The notes: generated from the sequence alone by a model not told the origin. DNA of 64,000 bases from Saprospiraceae bacterium (GCA_016714985.1 JADKBS010000029.1:1-64000), one strand, 5' to 3'. Positions 1 through 10,615 are shown, numbered from the stretch's first letter. Made by a program: numbers and translations.

Positions 1-1010
1 GAAGGTGGATAAAAACGAAAGCCGCCACCGCCTCACTAAGGCTGCACAGACGGCGCGGCTGGCGCACGGGTGGACGGTTCACCTTCAGCAATATAAATCA
101 AAGACCGTAACTAACGAACTGATTTTCGAGCCGCCACCATGCGCATCGGGAGCGACGCCGCTGGCATGGACAGCGGCTACAGACTGGACGGCACGGTGTT
201 TTTGAAAGAACCACCTCGGCGATTAAGGATTGCAAAGCGTGACGTGAAAAATTCTTTCAGCAAACGGAGCAATGCTGGGCGAGACCGTCTTAAAGGCCGA
301 AGTCATCTCCGGCGACATGAACGCGCAAACTGCTCATCCATGCTTTTTAGGGATTCCACGGGCACGTTTTTGATGGACAAACTGCACGTGGAGCGGAGTG
401 GGCATCCGCCGGGGCAAGGATGAACTTGGCGCTGATGGACAGAATTCGCCACCTACGCCAGATTCAAGACCCTGCGCAAAATCCGCTTCGAGGACATGGA
501 AAACTGGCTGGAGTGAAGAACAGCACCTTCTACCTGCCAGTGTTCCTCCACAACAACGGCATGAACCTGACCATCGGCGGTGAGCGGTCCTCCGACGACC
601 GCCTAGCTACGGCATCAGGGAACGCCGGGCGGGTGCTAGCCAACAAGTTCAAGAAAAACAACCGCAACGTGGAGTCCGCACCCGCCAAGAGAACGGCTTT
701 TTCAACCTTTATTTCCAGCCCAGCGGCACCCCTTGGGAGTCAGGTACGAGACGAGGAGGCGCAAGGTGAAGGATATGTTCGAAACGCGGAACGGGTGGTC
801 AAACGCGCATCCAAGGAACTGCATAGGGCGTTCGGCATTGCGCCCTGGTTAACAGTGCGGAACCGAAGGGCTGGGGAGGATCGAGGGGAACAAGTTCAAA
901 GGAAGAGGGAGGAGAAAGTATATTTCGGGGCCTTCAAAGGTGTCGTATGATGAAATTTTTCAGGTGGTGCCTGTTTTTGTGCCTCCTTCCAATGCTGAGG
1001 AACGATTGGA
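1..1010 (+). CDS. Broken coding stretch, function unknown
   Basis: No frame is open throughout, but plausible protein segments appear in turn in all three forward frames, for example YLPVFLHNNGMNLTIGG near 530-580 and KVSYDEIFQVVPVF near 935-975. This is what one gene with several 1-base indels looks like. The 5' end lies outside the window. I recognise no family and cannot define a true start or stop. Every neighbour up to 7.2 kb shows the same damage, so sequencing error near a contig end is as likely as true decay. Confidence 0.3.
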
Positions 1011-1068
1011 GGGTTCCTATAATTTCTTCTGTTCCTTATGCCTCCCCCTTACCTCTCACCTTTTCCAC

Positions 1069-1172
1069 TAACCAAGGGGTTACTTTTGGGGAAATTTCAT
1101 TTCTTCAACTCTTTTCCCCAAAAGCAATGGCCAGGAAGAAAAATTTCATTTTTCTTCCCCCTATTGATAGTA
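1069..1172. repeat. Two-hairpin structured repeat, degenerate copy D
   Basis: Contains a hairpin with stem CTTTTGGGGAAA and TTTTCCCCAAAAG around 1084-1124, then a second purine/pyrimidine hairpin (GGAAGAAAAATTTC...TTTTTCTTCC) at about 1134-1160. It ends in CCCCCTATTGATAGTA. Hairpin order and flanks match the inverse orientation of the copies at 12855-12975 and 13381-13505. The left terminus is poorly conserved, so the boundaries are approximate. Confidence 0.5.
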
Positions 1173-1187
1173 ATGAATAGTAGTTTG

Positions 1188-1881
1188 ATGAACAAAACTT
1201 CTTTGGCACTGTCTATTTCCATTTCCCTCTTTGCCTTGGCAATGCTGCCACACAAACCGTCTGGGGGAACCCTAGTGATGGAAGAGCGATTAAGTCAGAT
1301 AGCACCCTTTATGCACGAATCGGTGCGAGGCTGCTGGCGGGCGACGCCACTGACGAACCGGGGAACTGGGCCACCTACTGCTTGGCAATGCCATGCGCCC
1401 CGGCCACAACCCCTGCAAGAAAGCGCATCCTTGACGCTATGAACACCCTCACCGTCGTGACAGAATACACGGATGCCTTTCGCTCATGGACATTATTTCT
1501 TGAAGAAAAACACCCGCTCGCTGCCCGCTTGGCTCGAGGGAATACACCTGCTGGCTGACGGAAGACAGCCTCCAGACCGTCAAAACCTACCGTAAATACT
1601 ACCAACTTGCTGGATGTTCCCTTGAAAAGCGGACGGGCGGAGTCCTTCGAGCAGGCCATCGTGGTGGCCAGCCTCGGGACATTGAACTCGTGATGGACAA
1701 GCTGGTTTCATCGCCAGAATTCAGTCGCTCGTCTCCAGGACACCTGATGGCAGCAGCCAGCGCTACTATATCGTGAAATGTGTGAAGGAAGGCGACAAGG
1801 CGTTGAACCCCACTCTATTATTTCAACGTAGAACTCCCCTTAGACGGGGGCATGCAGCAAACGTTGAAGAAGAAGGGTTGA
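1188..1881 (+). CDS. Frameshifted secreted protein, function unknown
   Basis: The ATG at 1188 opens a signal-peptide-like N-terminus (MNKTSLALSISISLFALAML). After a frame change the reading continues as GRAIKSDSTLYARIG (about 1280-1330), then RSWTLFLEEKHPLAARL (near 1480-1530), DSLQTVKTYRKYYQLAG (near 1560-1610) and IELVMDKLVSSPEF, and finishes as FNVELPLDGGMQQTLKKKG with TGA at 1879-1881. At least four indels are needed to join these. Joined, it would be roughly 230 residues, exported, and probably helical. I recognise no family. Confidence 0.4.
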
Positions 1882-2049
1882 TAACGGGTTTATAAAGTCA
1901 ATGCGGAGCAGTCCCGGCCTGCAAACAATGGTGGACATTGCGTCAGTTTCGTTTTTCTTTTCGTAGCCGCCAAAATTATTTGGCTGGCTAATTAAATTAC
2001 CTTCCAAGAGCCCGTCAAAATGTTTGGCGGCTACAATTTGGCGGCTACA

Positions 2050-4261
2050 TCAATCAATCCTCGTAACTGTCTCCACAAAATCCAGTTTTTTCAAGGTGCG
2101 CATCACTACATTGAGCTGCTCCCGGTTGAGCACTAGCAGGCTTATTTTCCCTTCGTAATAGCCTTGGTCGCCGCCCTCGATGTGGAAGGACTTGATGTTG
2201 ACGCCGAGGCCGCCGATTTCCTTGGTCAGCCGCTCGATAACGCCAATGCCCTCGTCCACGCCCGTGATTTTCAGGTCCACCACGAAGGTAGTGTCCATGT
2301 TGGCCACCCATTCGGCCTTCATCACCCGGTAGCCGTACTTAGCCAGCAGGTTGGTGGCGTTGGAGCAGTTGGTGCGGTGGATTTTCATGCCCTCCTTCGC
2401 CGTTAGGAAGGCGAAAATATCGTCGCCCTGCAAGGGGATTGCAACAGTTGGCGAGCTTGTAGTGGTAAAGCTCGGCAGGTTCGCCGTTGACGAGGATTTT
2501 GGTCTTCGCTGAAATCTTGCCCCGTGGAGGCTCTGGCTTTTTGTCGGGTTCGACAGCGGGCGCTTCCTTTGTGATTTCGACCAGTTTTGGTCTTTTACCT
2601 CAAAATGCCTTGAAGGTCTCAATCAGGTCAATCTCTTCCGTTGCGATGGCGAAGTAGAGGTCTATATGCAGAGTTGAGGTTGAAATATTTCACCAAAGGT
2701 CTCACGCCTTGGTGGAGTTCACCTTCATATTGAAGCTTGCGCTGCAATGCCTCCTTGCCCAGTTCGCCCGTTTTGCGGCGCTCCTCCTTCATGGCGTTGC
2801 GAATTTTGGAGCGGGCCTTGCCCGTCACCACGAATTTTCAGCCAGCTCTCGTTGGGCTTCTGGTTTTTGTCGGTGATGACCTCCACCTTGTCGCCCATGT
2901 TGAGCTTGTAGCCCATTGGCACGATGCGGTTGTTGACCTTCACGGCCCAGGCGGTAGCCAATATCGGTGTGGATATGGAAGGCGAAGTCGAGTGCCGTGG
3001 CACCTTTCAGCAGGTTGATCATGTCGCCACGTGGCGTCACGGCGAATATTCCTCGGAATAAAGGTTGTTTTTAAATCGCTGACGAACTCCAGTGCGTCGG
3101 AGTTGGGGTTTTCCATGAGGTCCCGCACTTGGTCGAGCCATTTCTCATATACGTCGGGCTGGTTGTTGATGCCCTTGTATTTCCAATGCGCCGCAAAGCC
3201 CCGCTCGGCGATTTCGTCCATGCGCTCGGAGCGAATCTGCACCTCCACGAACCGACCGTCGGGGCCGATGACCGTGGTATGCAGCGACTCGTAGCCATTC
3301 GATTTTGGCACCGTCACCCAGTCCTTCAACCGTTCTGGGATGGGTTTGTAAATATCCGTGACGATGGAATAGGCCGTCCAGCAAAGCGTTTTTTCCCGGC
3401 GGCGCTCCACGTCGAGCACGATGCGCACGGCGAAGATGTCATAGACCTGCTCGAAGGGGTGTCCTTGGTTTTTATTTTGTTGTAAATGGACGACACCGAT
3501 TTTGCCCGCCCAGAAGCAGCGGTATTTCAACCCCGCCTCGTCCAGTTCCTCCGCATGGGGCAAAGAATTTCTCGATGTACTCCTCCCGTTCGTCCTCACT
3601 GGCGTTCAGTTTTTGGTTGATTTCGTCGTAGGTCTCCGGCTCCATGATTTTCAGGCAGAGGTCCTGGAACTCCGAACGGATATTGTAAAGGCCGAGGCGG
3701 TGCGCCAATGGTGCATAGATGTAGCTAGTCTCTGCTGCAATTTTCCACTGCTTGTGGCGGGGCATAGCGCCGAGGGTGCGCATATTGTGCATCCGGTCGG
3801 CCATTTTTATCAAAACCACCCGCACATCAATCACGAGTGTACTGATGACCTTGCGGAAATTTCTCGGCCTGCGGGCTTTCCGAGGTGGCCGTACCGTCGA
3901 GTTTGGTTGAGGCCATCCACGATAGGGCGCTTATCTTCCAAATTTCACCTTTATTTGCTCGATGGGTGTAATCTGTGTCTTCTACCACGTCGTGCAGCAG
4001 GCGCAGAAGCGGCGCCGGTCGGCCCAGCCCTATTTCTTCGATGCAGATGATGGCTACCTCGATGGGGTGCGTGATATATGGTTCGCCCGACTTGCGGCGC
4101 TGGAGCGAGTGTGCCTCGGCGGCCAGCTCAAACGACTTGCGCACTTGGTCGTGGTCTTCCTGCTCCATCTTCCCGTCCAAGGTGCGCAATAGCCGCCTGT
4201 ACGCACTGTGGATGATGGCGTGATCTTCTTGACTGAGTTCTGCAACGAGTGGTGGTGGCAT
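2050..4261 (-). CDS. RelA/SpoT-family (p)ppGpp synthetase/hydrolase, frameshifted
   Basis: The bifunctional stringent-response enzyme that makes and degrades (p)ppGpp. Read from 4261 down, successive frames give an HD hydrolase domain with the metal motif HDVVEDTDYT (about 3950-3980) and MADRMHNMRTL, then the synthetase domain (VPKSNGYESLHTTV, EVQIRSERMDEIAERG, AAHWKYK at about 3180-3310). After that come a TGS domain (LDFAFHIHTDIGYRLG, MGDKVEVITDKNQ at about 2870-3000) and a C-terminal ACT domain ending in FVETVTRID. The span of about 737 codons is normal for the family. At least six frame changes interrupt it. The gene is normally important for growth and all domains and catalytic motifs survive, so I read this as sequence error. 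It diverges from aroA. Confidence 0.85.
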
Positions 4262-4335
4262 GGAACGAAATTAAGGAAATTGAGGAAATTGGGAAATTGG
4301 GTTGTGGGCTATTAATTATACTTCGCCCTTACGGG

Positions 4336-4343
4336 CAAAGTTA
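4336..4343 (-). promoter_or_regulatory. Putative -7 box for spoT/rel
   Basis: On the minus strand this reads TAACTTTG, matching the Bacteroidota -7 consensus TAnnTTTG, about 75 nt upstream of the spoT/rel start. It forms an inverted repeat (GGGCAAAGTTAGG / CCTAACTTTGCCC) with the aroA box at 4414-4421, so the divergent promoters mirror each other. Confidence 0.5.
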
Positions 4344-4413
4344 GGGCTTTCAGGAGAATAAAACAAAAGTGGCCGACATGCAAGATTCAGCGGGCACTAT
4401 CAGCCCTTTCACC

Positions 4414-4421
4414 TAACTTTG
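4414..4421 (+). promoter_or_regulatory. Putative -7 box for aroA
   Basis: TAACTTTG followed by C matches the Bacteroidota -7 element, 47 nt before the proposed aroA ATG. A -33 element is not clear. Confidence 0.5.
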
Positions 4422-4467
4422 CCCGCTCTTGCCAGATTTCACCTGTTCAACCATTGCACCACCTATC

Positions 4468-5727
4468 ATGGTCATAAAATTACCAAACCCGACCGCCACA
4501 TTCAGGCGCAATACAGCTCGACGGCTCCAAGAGCATCAGCAATCGGGCACTCATCATCCGTGCCCTGTCGGTCATGATTTTGAAATAAAACCTGTCCACC
4601 TCCCGACACGCAGCTCATGCAGCAGTTGCTGGTTGCCGATGCGAAACCTTGGACGCTGGAGCCGCTGGCACGACTTTTCGATTCCTGACAGCCTACCTCG
4701 CCGCCCATACCGACCGCCCACGCATCCTCACGGGCACCGAGCGCATGAAGCAGCGGCCCATCCGGCTGTTGGTGGACGCCCTGCGCAAGCTGGGCGCCAA
4801 TATTGAATACCTTGAAAACGAGGGCTACCCGCCCCTGCGCATCAGCCCGCACGGCAGCCTCGGCTCCGACACCCGTCTTAGCATCCCTGCCGACACCAGC
4901 AGCCAGTACCTTTCGGCCCTGCTGATGATAGCCCCCACCCTGCCCAATGGCCTTGAACTGACGCTGGTTGGCAACCTCGTCTCCCGCCCTTACCTCGAAA
5001 TGACACTGCGCATGATGGCCTATTTTCCGCGGCATCGGGCACGAATGGGTGGGCGACACGATACGGTTCAGCTCGGGAGCCTACCAGCCAAAGGAGTTCT
5101 ACCGTGGAGGCAGACTGGTCGGCGGCCTCGTACCACTATTCCTTGGCCGCCCTCAGCGATACCTGCGACCTGCGGCTGCACGGCCTTTTCAAGGACAGTT
5201 GGCAGGGCGACTCGGCGCTGCCCGGCATGATGGGGGCTTTTGGCGTGGAGACCAAATTTGAAGGGCATACCGCCCATTTGACCAAGCAGCCTGGCGCCGC
5301 CGCAAAGCCGTTCTTCGAGTGGGACTTCCTGCCCTGCCCCGATATTGCGCAGACCTTGGCTGTGGTTTGCGGTGCAATGGGCGTACATGGCCTGTTCACG
5401 GGCCTCGAAACCTTGCGCATCAAGGAGACCGACCGCATTGCGGCGCTGCAAAACGAACTGGGCAAGGTGCAGGTCTCGCTGATGAAACTGCCTGAACGTT
5501 TCTCCAAGAAAAAGGAAAAGGAACATTTCATGCTGGAAGGCAAGGCCGTGGTGGAGGGTTCGCCCGTTTTCCAAACCTACGAAGACCACCGCATGGCGAT
5601 GGCCTTTGCGCCGCTGGCGATGCTCGGCGAGGTCGGCATCGAGGAGCCGAAGGTGGTGGACAAGTCGTACCCGGCGTTTTGGGAGGATTTGAAGGAACTG
5701 GGGTTTTTAATAAGTAGCCATACTTGA
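4468..5727 (+). CDS. aroA: 3-phosphoshikimate 1-carboxyvinyltransferase (EPSP synthase), frameshifted
   Basis: Shikimate-pathway enzyme that joins PEP to shikimate 3-phosphate. The ATG at 4468 is chosen because the next usable frame carries the substrate-binding motif DGSKSISNRALII (about 4512-4550). The reading then continues through AGTTFRFLTAYLA (near 4660-4700), RPIRLLVDALRKLGA, SSQYLSALLMIAPTLP, PDIAQTLAVV, LRIKETDRIAAL and the late motif TYEDHRMAMAFAPLA (about 5575-5620). Total length of about 420 codons is usual. Frame changes lie near 4510, 4550-4650, 5030 and 5100. All family motifs persist, so the enzyme is probably intact in the organism. Confidence 0.85.
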
Positions 5728-5795
5728 AATTCATGAACGATTTTTTTTGCAAAACGCAGTCCCTTTCGAGATGGCTTTGAAATAACAGCGCCAAC

Positions 5796-7231
5796 TCACT
5801 TCCCCAATTGCGCCCGAATAGCCGTCTCGCTCACCTCGAAATTGGGGTCAACCACCTCCCCGTCCTTCCCAATCAGCACGATGTGGGATGCCAGAAATCT
5901 GGAAAGTTGTTTCAGCACCACATCTTGGTCATTGCTCAGCAGGTAGTGCTCGCCGTCGAAATTCAGTTCGCTCACCGTGCGCTGCCATGCCTCTTTCGGC
6001 GACTTGCCAGCAAGAATATGAATACCACTTCCTCCTCCTTGAACTTCGGGACAAGCACGGGATATTGGCGCTGCAACCGCCCATGCATGGCCCGCACCAC
6101 GTGGCCCAAAGTCCAAAGACGACTACCTTGCCTTTGTGCTGTTCCAGTATAGTGGGCGGATGTTTTTTACGGGGTCAGGCACTTGTGCGCTTTCCAGCTT
6201 TGCCAGAAAATCGGTGGGTAGGGCGGGCTGGGGCGTGAGCCCGTAGCACTGCTTGATGTGGGCACGGCAGCGCTCGTTTTTTACGAGGTCAAAATAGCGG
6301 GGGAGGAATTCCATGCATTTTTCTTTGCTTGGTTCATACTTGGATTTATTGGCAAAGTAGTGCGTGAGCAGCAGTTCTGTGTAAGCCCCTCGGTATTGGC
6401 ACAAATGCTGTCCAACATGATGCCGATGCTGTATTCCTTTCGCTTGTTCATAGACGCGATGGGCTCACTATTGTTGAAGCGTTTAAATAAATAGGCCCCT
6501 CAACAATTAATGTACATGCCTAGGAATTCAATGCCACATCCAACCTGCCCATCGGTACATCATAAATAAAGTCATACCACTCTAACGGGAACAAAGGCGT
6601 TTTAGGATGAAAGTCAAGGGGCAACAACAAGGTATTGCAATAATCAAACTGGATTTCCGCCGCTGCCCACCGAATGAACTGAGTATGCGTTGCTTTTTCC
6701 TCATCAATAAAATCCTGAAGCAATTGCGATTGTTCGTCTTTGTAGGCTTTAACAAGCGCTTTATAACGCTCATGCGCTGTTATTTCTGCCTTCCTTTTTA
6801 AATAATCTTTTTGCTGAGGGTGAGTTTTTGAAATGTACTTCGCAACGAGCGTGTTCATCTCCTGTTCGTCCCCACCAAAAACCACATAGTCCTCCGATAA
6901 GGTATCGCCACTCTCGCTCATAAAGGCAAAGGCGGAAATCGAGGCTGATGCTATCCCCGGCTTGGCAAAAATGCGACTCCTTTGCAAACCGAAAATATAT
7001 GGTCACGTCATGCAACTTAACCTTTATCAAAACTGCCCGTCTGTTTCAATAGGAGCCATAAAGACAACTCGGTCGTCCAGCACAATGTCAGCAACGAAGG
7101 CCTGTACGGTCAAGTCATGGTGGTTCGCATCACTGCCCATGAATTCGGCCAGTTATGGTGACGGAGTCAGATTGGGCATGTGCCGCAAAGACTACAAGGG
7201 CAAGGAGGAAGATTGAAAAGCGCTGTTTCAT
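5796..7231 (-). CDS. TlpA-like thiol-disulfide oxidoreductase, frameshifted
   Basis: Starts at 7231 with a clear signal peptide (MKQRFSIFLLALVVFAAHAQ). A long helical middle region is spread over several frames (for example EMNTLVAKYISKTHP and IRWAAAEIQFDYCN at 6520-6990, and SIGIMLDSICANTEG near 6400-6450). Then comes a thioredoxin domain with GKVVVFGLWATWCGPCMGG (about 6060-6130), so the CxxC redox pair is present. The C-terminus ends in SETAIRAQLGK. About 478 residues fits periplasmic Bacteroidota TlpA proteins with an N-terminal extension. At least five indels break it. The likely role is periplasmic disulfide reduction; the partner is unknown. Confidence 0.7.
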
Positions 7232-7445
7232 AGCAAGGGTTGTTTTGTTGAGCGATGAATCAGGAACAATTGGCGATGCAATATAAAAATAACGTAACTA
7301 TTTAGGAGGGTATGAGGCTGTATCATAACATTAACACCACCCTAACACCAACACCCTTTACAAGCCCCGCCCTTCGCCGTATATTTACCCGAAGAAAAAA
7401 GAAAATCCTGGCCGCTAATATTTCATCACGCTAAAACCTACGGCC

Positions 7446-8587
7446 ATGTTAAGCTACCTAAAATCACAAACCCTGCTGTTACTCTCCATCCTACTTGTGG
7501 GCTGCTCCAGCCCCATGGAATTTCAGTCCAAGCACGACCACGATACGGTTGTGAAATTTGCCAGCCGCCGCACCGACAACAAGCGCTCTGGCACAGAATG
7601 GGCCAAGGTGCTCGAATCGTCCTTTGCGCAAGCGAACGACATGGACCTTCGCAAAATCGAAGAGATGAAGGCCCTCAATACCGCCGAGGCTTGGGAGCGC
7701 ATCCATGCCATCAACCTTCGCATCGAAAAACGGCAAGACCGGGTGGAACCCCTCCTGCCCATCGTCACCGAAGACGGCTACCGGCCCGACCTGCGGCTGC
7801 TGCCCGTGGACGAGATGCTGGCCGAGAGCCGCCGGGAGGTGGTTGCGCATCGTTTGCCGGAAATAGAACAAAACCTGCAATCGGGCAGGGCTGGGGACAA
7901 ACTTGCTGCCCGCAAGGCGCATGGGCGCATCGCTTCCCTTCGTGAAAAATATGGTTGGGACGAGCCCCTTGCCATTTCGCTGCAAAATGAAGCCCTCAGC
8001 TTGGGCCGGGTTTACGTCCTATTGGACATGGCAACCCGCTGTATTTCGATGGCAACCGGGTCATCAACCAAATTGACTTCTGGGGCGTGAGCGGCAATAG
8101 GTGGCAGGTCATCCACACCAGCGAGAAGCCCGGCGTCCACTATGACTATCGGGCAGCACTGGAAATCATCAATGCCTCGGTATCGCCCGACACCTGGAAC
8201 ACCACTTCCAACACGGTCACCGAAAATGTGCAGGTAGGCCAAGAGGCCGTGAAGGACACCAACGGCGTGGTCACTTACAAGCCTATCTACAAGGAGGTTT
8301 GCGCAACGATTTATTATGTGAACGCATCCAAAAACGCCACTGTGACAGCCGAATTGAACATTTACGATGCCACGGGCAGGCGCCTCCGCTCCGACATGAT
8401 TTGGGCTTCCGATAATTTTTCCGAAACCTTCAGCTACTACACTGGCGATGCAAGGGTGAGTGCTACAAACGGCTGCCGCACTTCGAACACGGTCTTTTTC
8501 CCCTCCGATTGGACGATGATGGACAATTGTGCCAGGGACCTGCGCTTCCGATTGGAATGCCTGATTGACGAGGCTGATGTGCAGTAG
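7446..8587 (+). CDS. Lipoprotein of unknown function, one frameshift
   Basis: MLSYLKSQTLLLLSILLVGC is a lipoprotein signal with the lipobox LVGC, so the mature protein should be anchored by a lipidated Cys. The first frame runs to about 8025. The second frame takes over with GNPLYFDGNRVINQIDFWG and continues to a stop at 8585-8587, giving about 380 residues. The first half is helical and charged; the second looks beta-rich and contains several cysteines. No family is recognised. A single indel near 8020-8030 explains the split. Confidence 0.6.
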
Positions 8588-8607
8588 GGCATTTTGCAAA
8601 GATTTCC

Positions 8608-8615
8608 TAACTTTG
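8608..8615 (+). promoter_or_regulatory. Putative -7 box for the alpha-oxoamine synthase gene
   Basis: TAACTTTGC, a Bacteroidota-type -7 element, lies just after the stop of the upstream lipoprotein gene and 117 nt before the proposed ATG at 8732. The hairpin at 8636-8703 therefore falls inside the predicted leader. Confidence 0.45.
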
Positions 8616-8635
8616 CCCCTCATTCATCCGCCAAG

Positions 8636-8703
8636 AAAGCTGTGCCGAATAGCACGGAGGTTAGCGCCAAGCGAACCTCTGTGCCGAGCGGCACGGCTTT
8701 TTT
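8636..8703 (+). terminator. Long hairpin with T-run in the leader of the 8732 gene
   Basis: AAAGCTGTGCCG pairs with CGGCACGGCTTT (one G-T wobble) and GAGGTT pairs with AACCTC inside it, followed by TTTTTT. It can serve as the rho-independent terminator of the upstream lipoprotein gene. Because a -7 box precedes it, it could also act as an attenuator of the downstream gene. Confidence 0.6.
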
Positions 8704-8731
8704 CGTAAAACAGCTATTCACACTGAACAAC

Positions 8732-9985
8732 ATGGATTTATTCGAAAAATTCAGGAACCGTGGCCCATTGGGCAAATACCAGGAAATCGGCGACGGCTAT
8801 TTTATGTTCCCTAAACTGGAAGGCGACCTCGGCAACCGCATGCGGTTCAATGGCCGTGAAGTCATTTGCTGGAGCATCAACAACTACTTCGGCCTTGCCA
8901 ACCACCCGGAAGTGCGGGAAGCCGATGCACAAGCCGCCAAGGACTGGGGCATGGCCTATCCGATGGGCGCCCGCATGATGAGCGGTGCCACCAAGTACCA
9001 CGACCAGTTGGAGGTGGAACTCGCCGATTTCATCGGAAAAGAAAAGGCGCTGCTGGTCAACTACGGCTACCAGGGCATCCTTTCCGCCATTGACGCCCTC
9101 GTGAACCGCCACGACGTCATCGTTTACGATTCCGAATCCCATGCCTGCATCGTGGACGGGGTGCGCCTTCACCAAGGCAAACGCTTCGCCTTCGAGCACA
9201 ACAACGTGGCCAGCCTCGACAAGAACTTGGAACGGGCCACTAAGCTCGTTGAGGAAACGGGCGGTGGCATCCTCGTCATCACCGAGGGCGTGTTTGGGAT
9301 GCGGGGCGACCAGGGCAAACTGCGGGAAATCTGCGCCTTGAAGGAAAAATACAACTTCCGCTTATTGGTGGACGATGCCCACGGCTTCGGCATGATGGGC
9401 CCGACCGGCGCCGGTGCCTGCGAGGAGCAGGGCGTGATGGCCGATGTGGACATCTATTTTTCCACTTTCGCAAAAAGCATGGCGAGTATTGGAGCCTTCT
9501 TTGCTGGCGAGAAGTTCGTGATGGAGCACCTGCGCTTCACCATGCGCTCGCAAATCTTTGCCAAGTCGGTGCCGATGCCCATCGTCATTGGCGCATTGAA
9601 GCGCCTTGAACTCATCCGCACCCGCCCGGAACTGCGGGAAAGCCTCTGGCGCAACGTGCGGGCATTGCAGGGCGGCCTAAAGGAAGCGGGTTTCGACATC
9701 GGCAACACCAATAGCTGTGTAACGCCCGTGTATATGCCGGGCGAAGTAGGAGAGGCGCTGGCCCTAATCCATGATATGCGGGAAAATTACGGGGTGTTCT
9801 GCTCCATCGTCGTTTACCCCGTGGTGCCCAAGGGCATGAACATCCTGCGCTTGATTCCTACCTCCGTCCACACGCAGCAGGACATTGACGAGACAATTGC
9901 CGCCTTCAAGGCCGTGAAGGCCAAGCTCGATGCAGGTGCCTACAAGCAGGCTGCGGAGCAGTACATGGCGAAGGTCACTGCGTGA
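8732..9985 (+). CDS. Alpha-oxoamine synthase (serine palmitoyltransferase / KBL family)
   Basis: A PLP-dependent enzyme that condenses an amino acid with an acyl-CoA. The fold-type I core is complete: substrate/PLP region MGARMMSGATKYHDQLE, the Asp/His motif LLVDDAHGFGMMGPTG, and the Schiff-base lysine in FSTFAKSMASIG (Lys about 248). The ATG at 8732 (417 aa) is preferred over a longer frame because the extra 46 residues would be translated from the leader hairpin. Family members include glycine C-acetyltransferase, 8-amino-7-oxononanoate synthase, serine palmitoyltransferase and cysteate acyltransferase. The N-terminal layout resembles Bacteroidota sphingolipid/sulfonolipid enzymes, but sequence alone does not settle the amino acid used. 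Confidence 0.85.
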   Translation: MDLFEKFRNRGPLGKYQEIGDGYFMFPKLEGDLGNRMRFNGREVICWSINNYFGLANHPEVREADAQAAKDWGMAYPMGARMMSGATKYHDQLEVELADFIGKEKALLVNYGYQGILSAIDALVNRHDVIVYDSESHACIVDGVRLHQGKRFAFEHNNVASLDKNLERATKLVEETGGGILVITEGVFGMRGDQGKLREICALKEKYNFRLLVDDAHGFGMMGPTGAGACEEQGVMADVDIYFSTFAKSMASIGAFFAGEKFVMEHLRFTMRSQIFAKSVPMPIVIGALKRLELIRTRPELRESLWRNVRALQGGLKEAGFDIGNTNSCVTPVYMPGEVGEALALIHDMRENYGVFCSIVVYPVVPKGMNILRLIPTSVHTQQDIDETIAAFKAVKAKLDAGAYKQAAEQYMAKVTA

Positions 9986-10074
9986 TTGCGGATTGCGGGA
10001 TTGCGGATTTCGGATTGAAGCCCCTGCTAAGTTGCGAGGACAATCCGAAATCCGCAATCCAATAATCCGCAATC
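9985..10074. repeat. Iterated-word palindrome (word GATTGCGG)
   Basis: The left arm (9985-10017) repeats GATTGCGG about three times and ends GGATTTCGGATTG. The right arm (10041-10074) is its inverse, CAATCCGAAATCCGCAATCC and more, around a 23-nt loop. It lies between convergent genes and may act as a two-way terminator. Its arms are tandem repeats of a short word, as at the other loci of this class listed here. Confidence 0.75.
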
Positions 10075-10077
10075 GAA

Positions 10078-10497
10078 TCATTCCTCTTCATCCGCCACTT
10101 CCTCTTCCATCGCCATGTAGCCACGATCGTGGAGGAAATGGAACCACTTGATGATTTTCTTGATGTCGCTGATATGCACCCGGTCACGGTCGTGGTTGGG
10201 CAGCACGGTGGCGAAGTAGGCCCGAAGCACCTCCGACTTCGATGATTCGGCGGGCGGTGGCGTGTCGGCCAACTTGTCGTACATGCTTTGGAACACCTGC
10301 CGAATTTCGACCGAGTCATCGTCCCCGTCAATGAAGACGGAGATGGTCTCCAGCGGCGAAAACTGGTGCTTGCGGATGGGGGCAAAGCGCACCTTGCCAG
10401 AGTCGAGGTCTTCCACCAGCATCCCGTTGTTGCGGTTGGCGGCAACTTTCTGAACACCGGGGAAACCGGTCACTACTACTAAGTCTTTCAGTCTCAT
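10078..10497 (-). CDS. DUF5606 family protein
   Basis: 139 residues, start chosen at MRLKDLVVVTGFPGVQKV because a longer frame would run into the palindrome at 10503-10620. The N-terminus has the conserved TGFPGVQKV...NNGMLVEDL and SPLETISVF pattern of DUF5606, a small cytoplasmic family found in Bacteroidota. The C-terminus is acidic. No biochemical role is known. The gene is convergent with the oxoamine synthase and divergent from the thioredoxin gene. Confidence 0.75.
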   Translation of the reverse strand: MRLKDLVVVTGFPGVQKVAANRNNGMLVEDLDSGKVRFAPIRKHQFSPLETISVFIDGDDDSVEIRQVFQSMYDKLADTPPPAESSKSEVLRAYFATVLPNHDRDRVHISDIKKIIKWFHFLHDRGYMAMEEEVADEEE

Positions 10498-10503
10498 TGT
10501 AAA

Positions 10504-10615
10504 GGATTGCGGATTAGGCGATTGCGGATTGCGGATTCTGGGACTTTGGATTGAGTTCCGACCGTGCAATTTGGCAGGCATTCAATCCGAAATCTGTAAT
10601 CCTGTATTCCGAAAT
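10504..10615. repeat. Iterated-word palindrome (GATTGCGG class), divergent intergenic
   Basis: The left arm repeats GATTGCGGATT, and the right arm near 10580-10615 is an imperfect inverse (CAATCCGAAATCTGTAATCC and on). Unlike the copy at 9985-10074 it sits between two divergent 5' ends, so a simple terminator role is unlikely here. Confidence 0.6.

Noticed and set aside
1..1010. Phage integrase or transposase at the left edge
   Set aside because: Basic fragments suggested it, but no catalytic motif (R-H-R-Y or DDE) is found in any frame.
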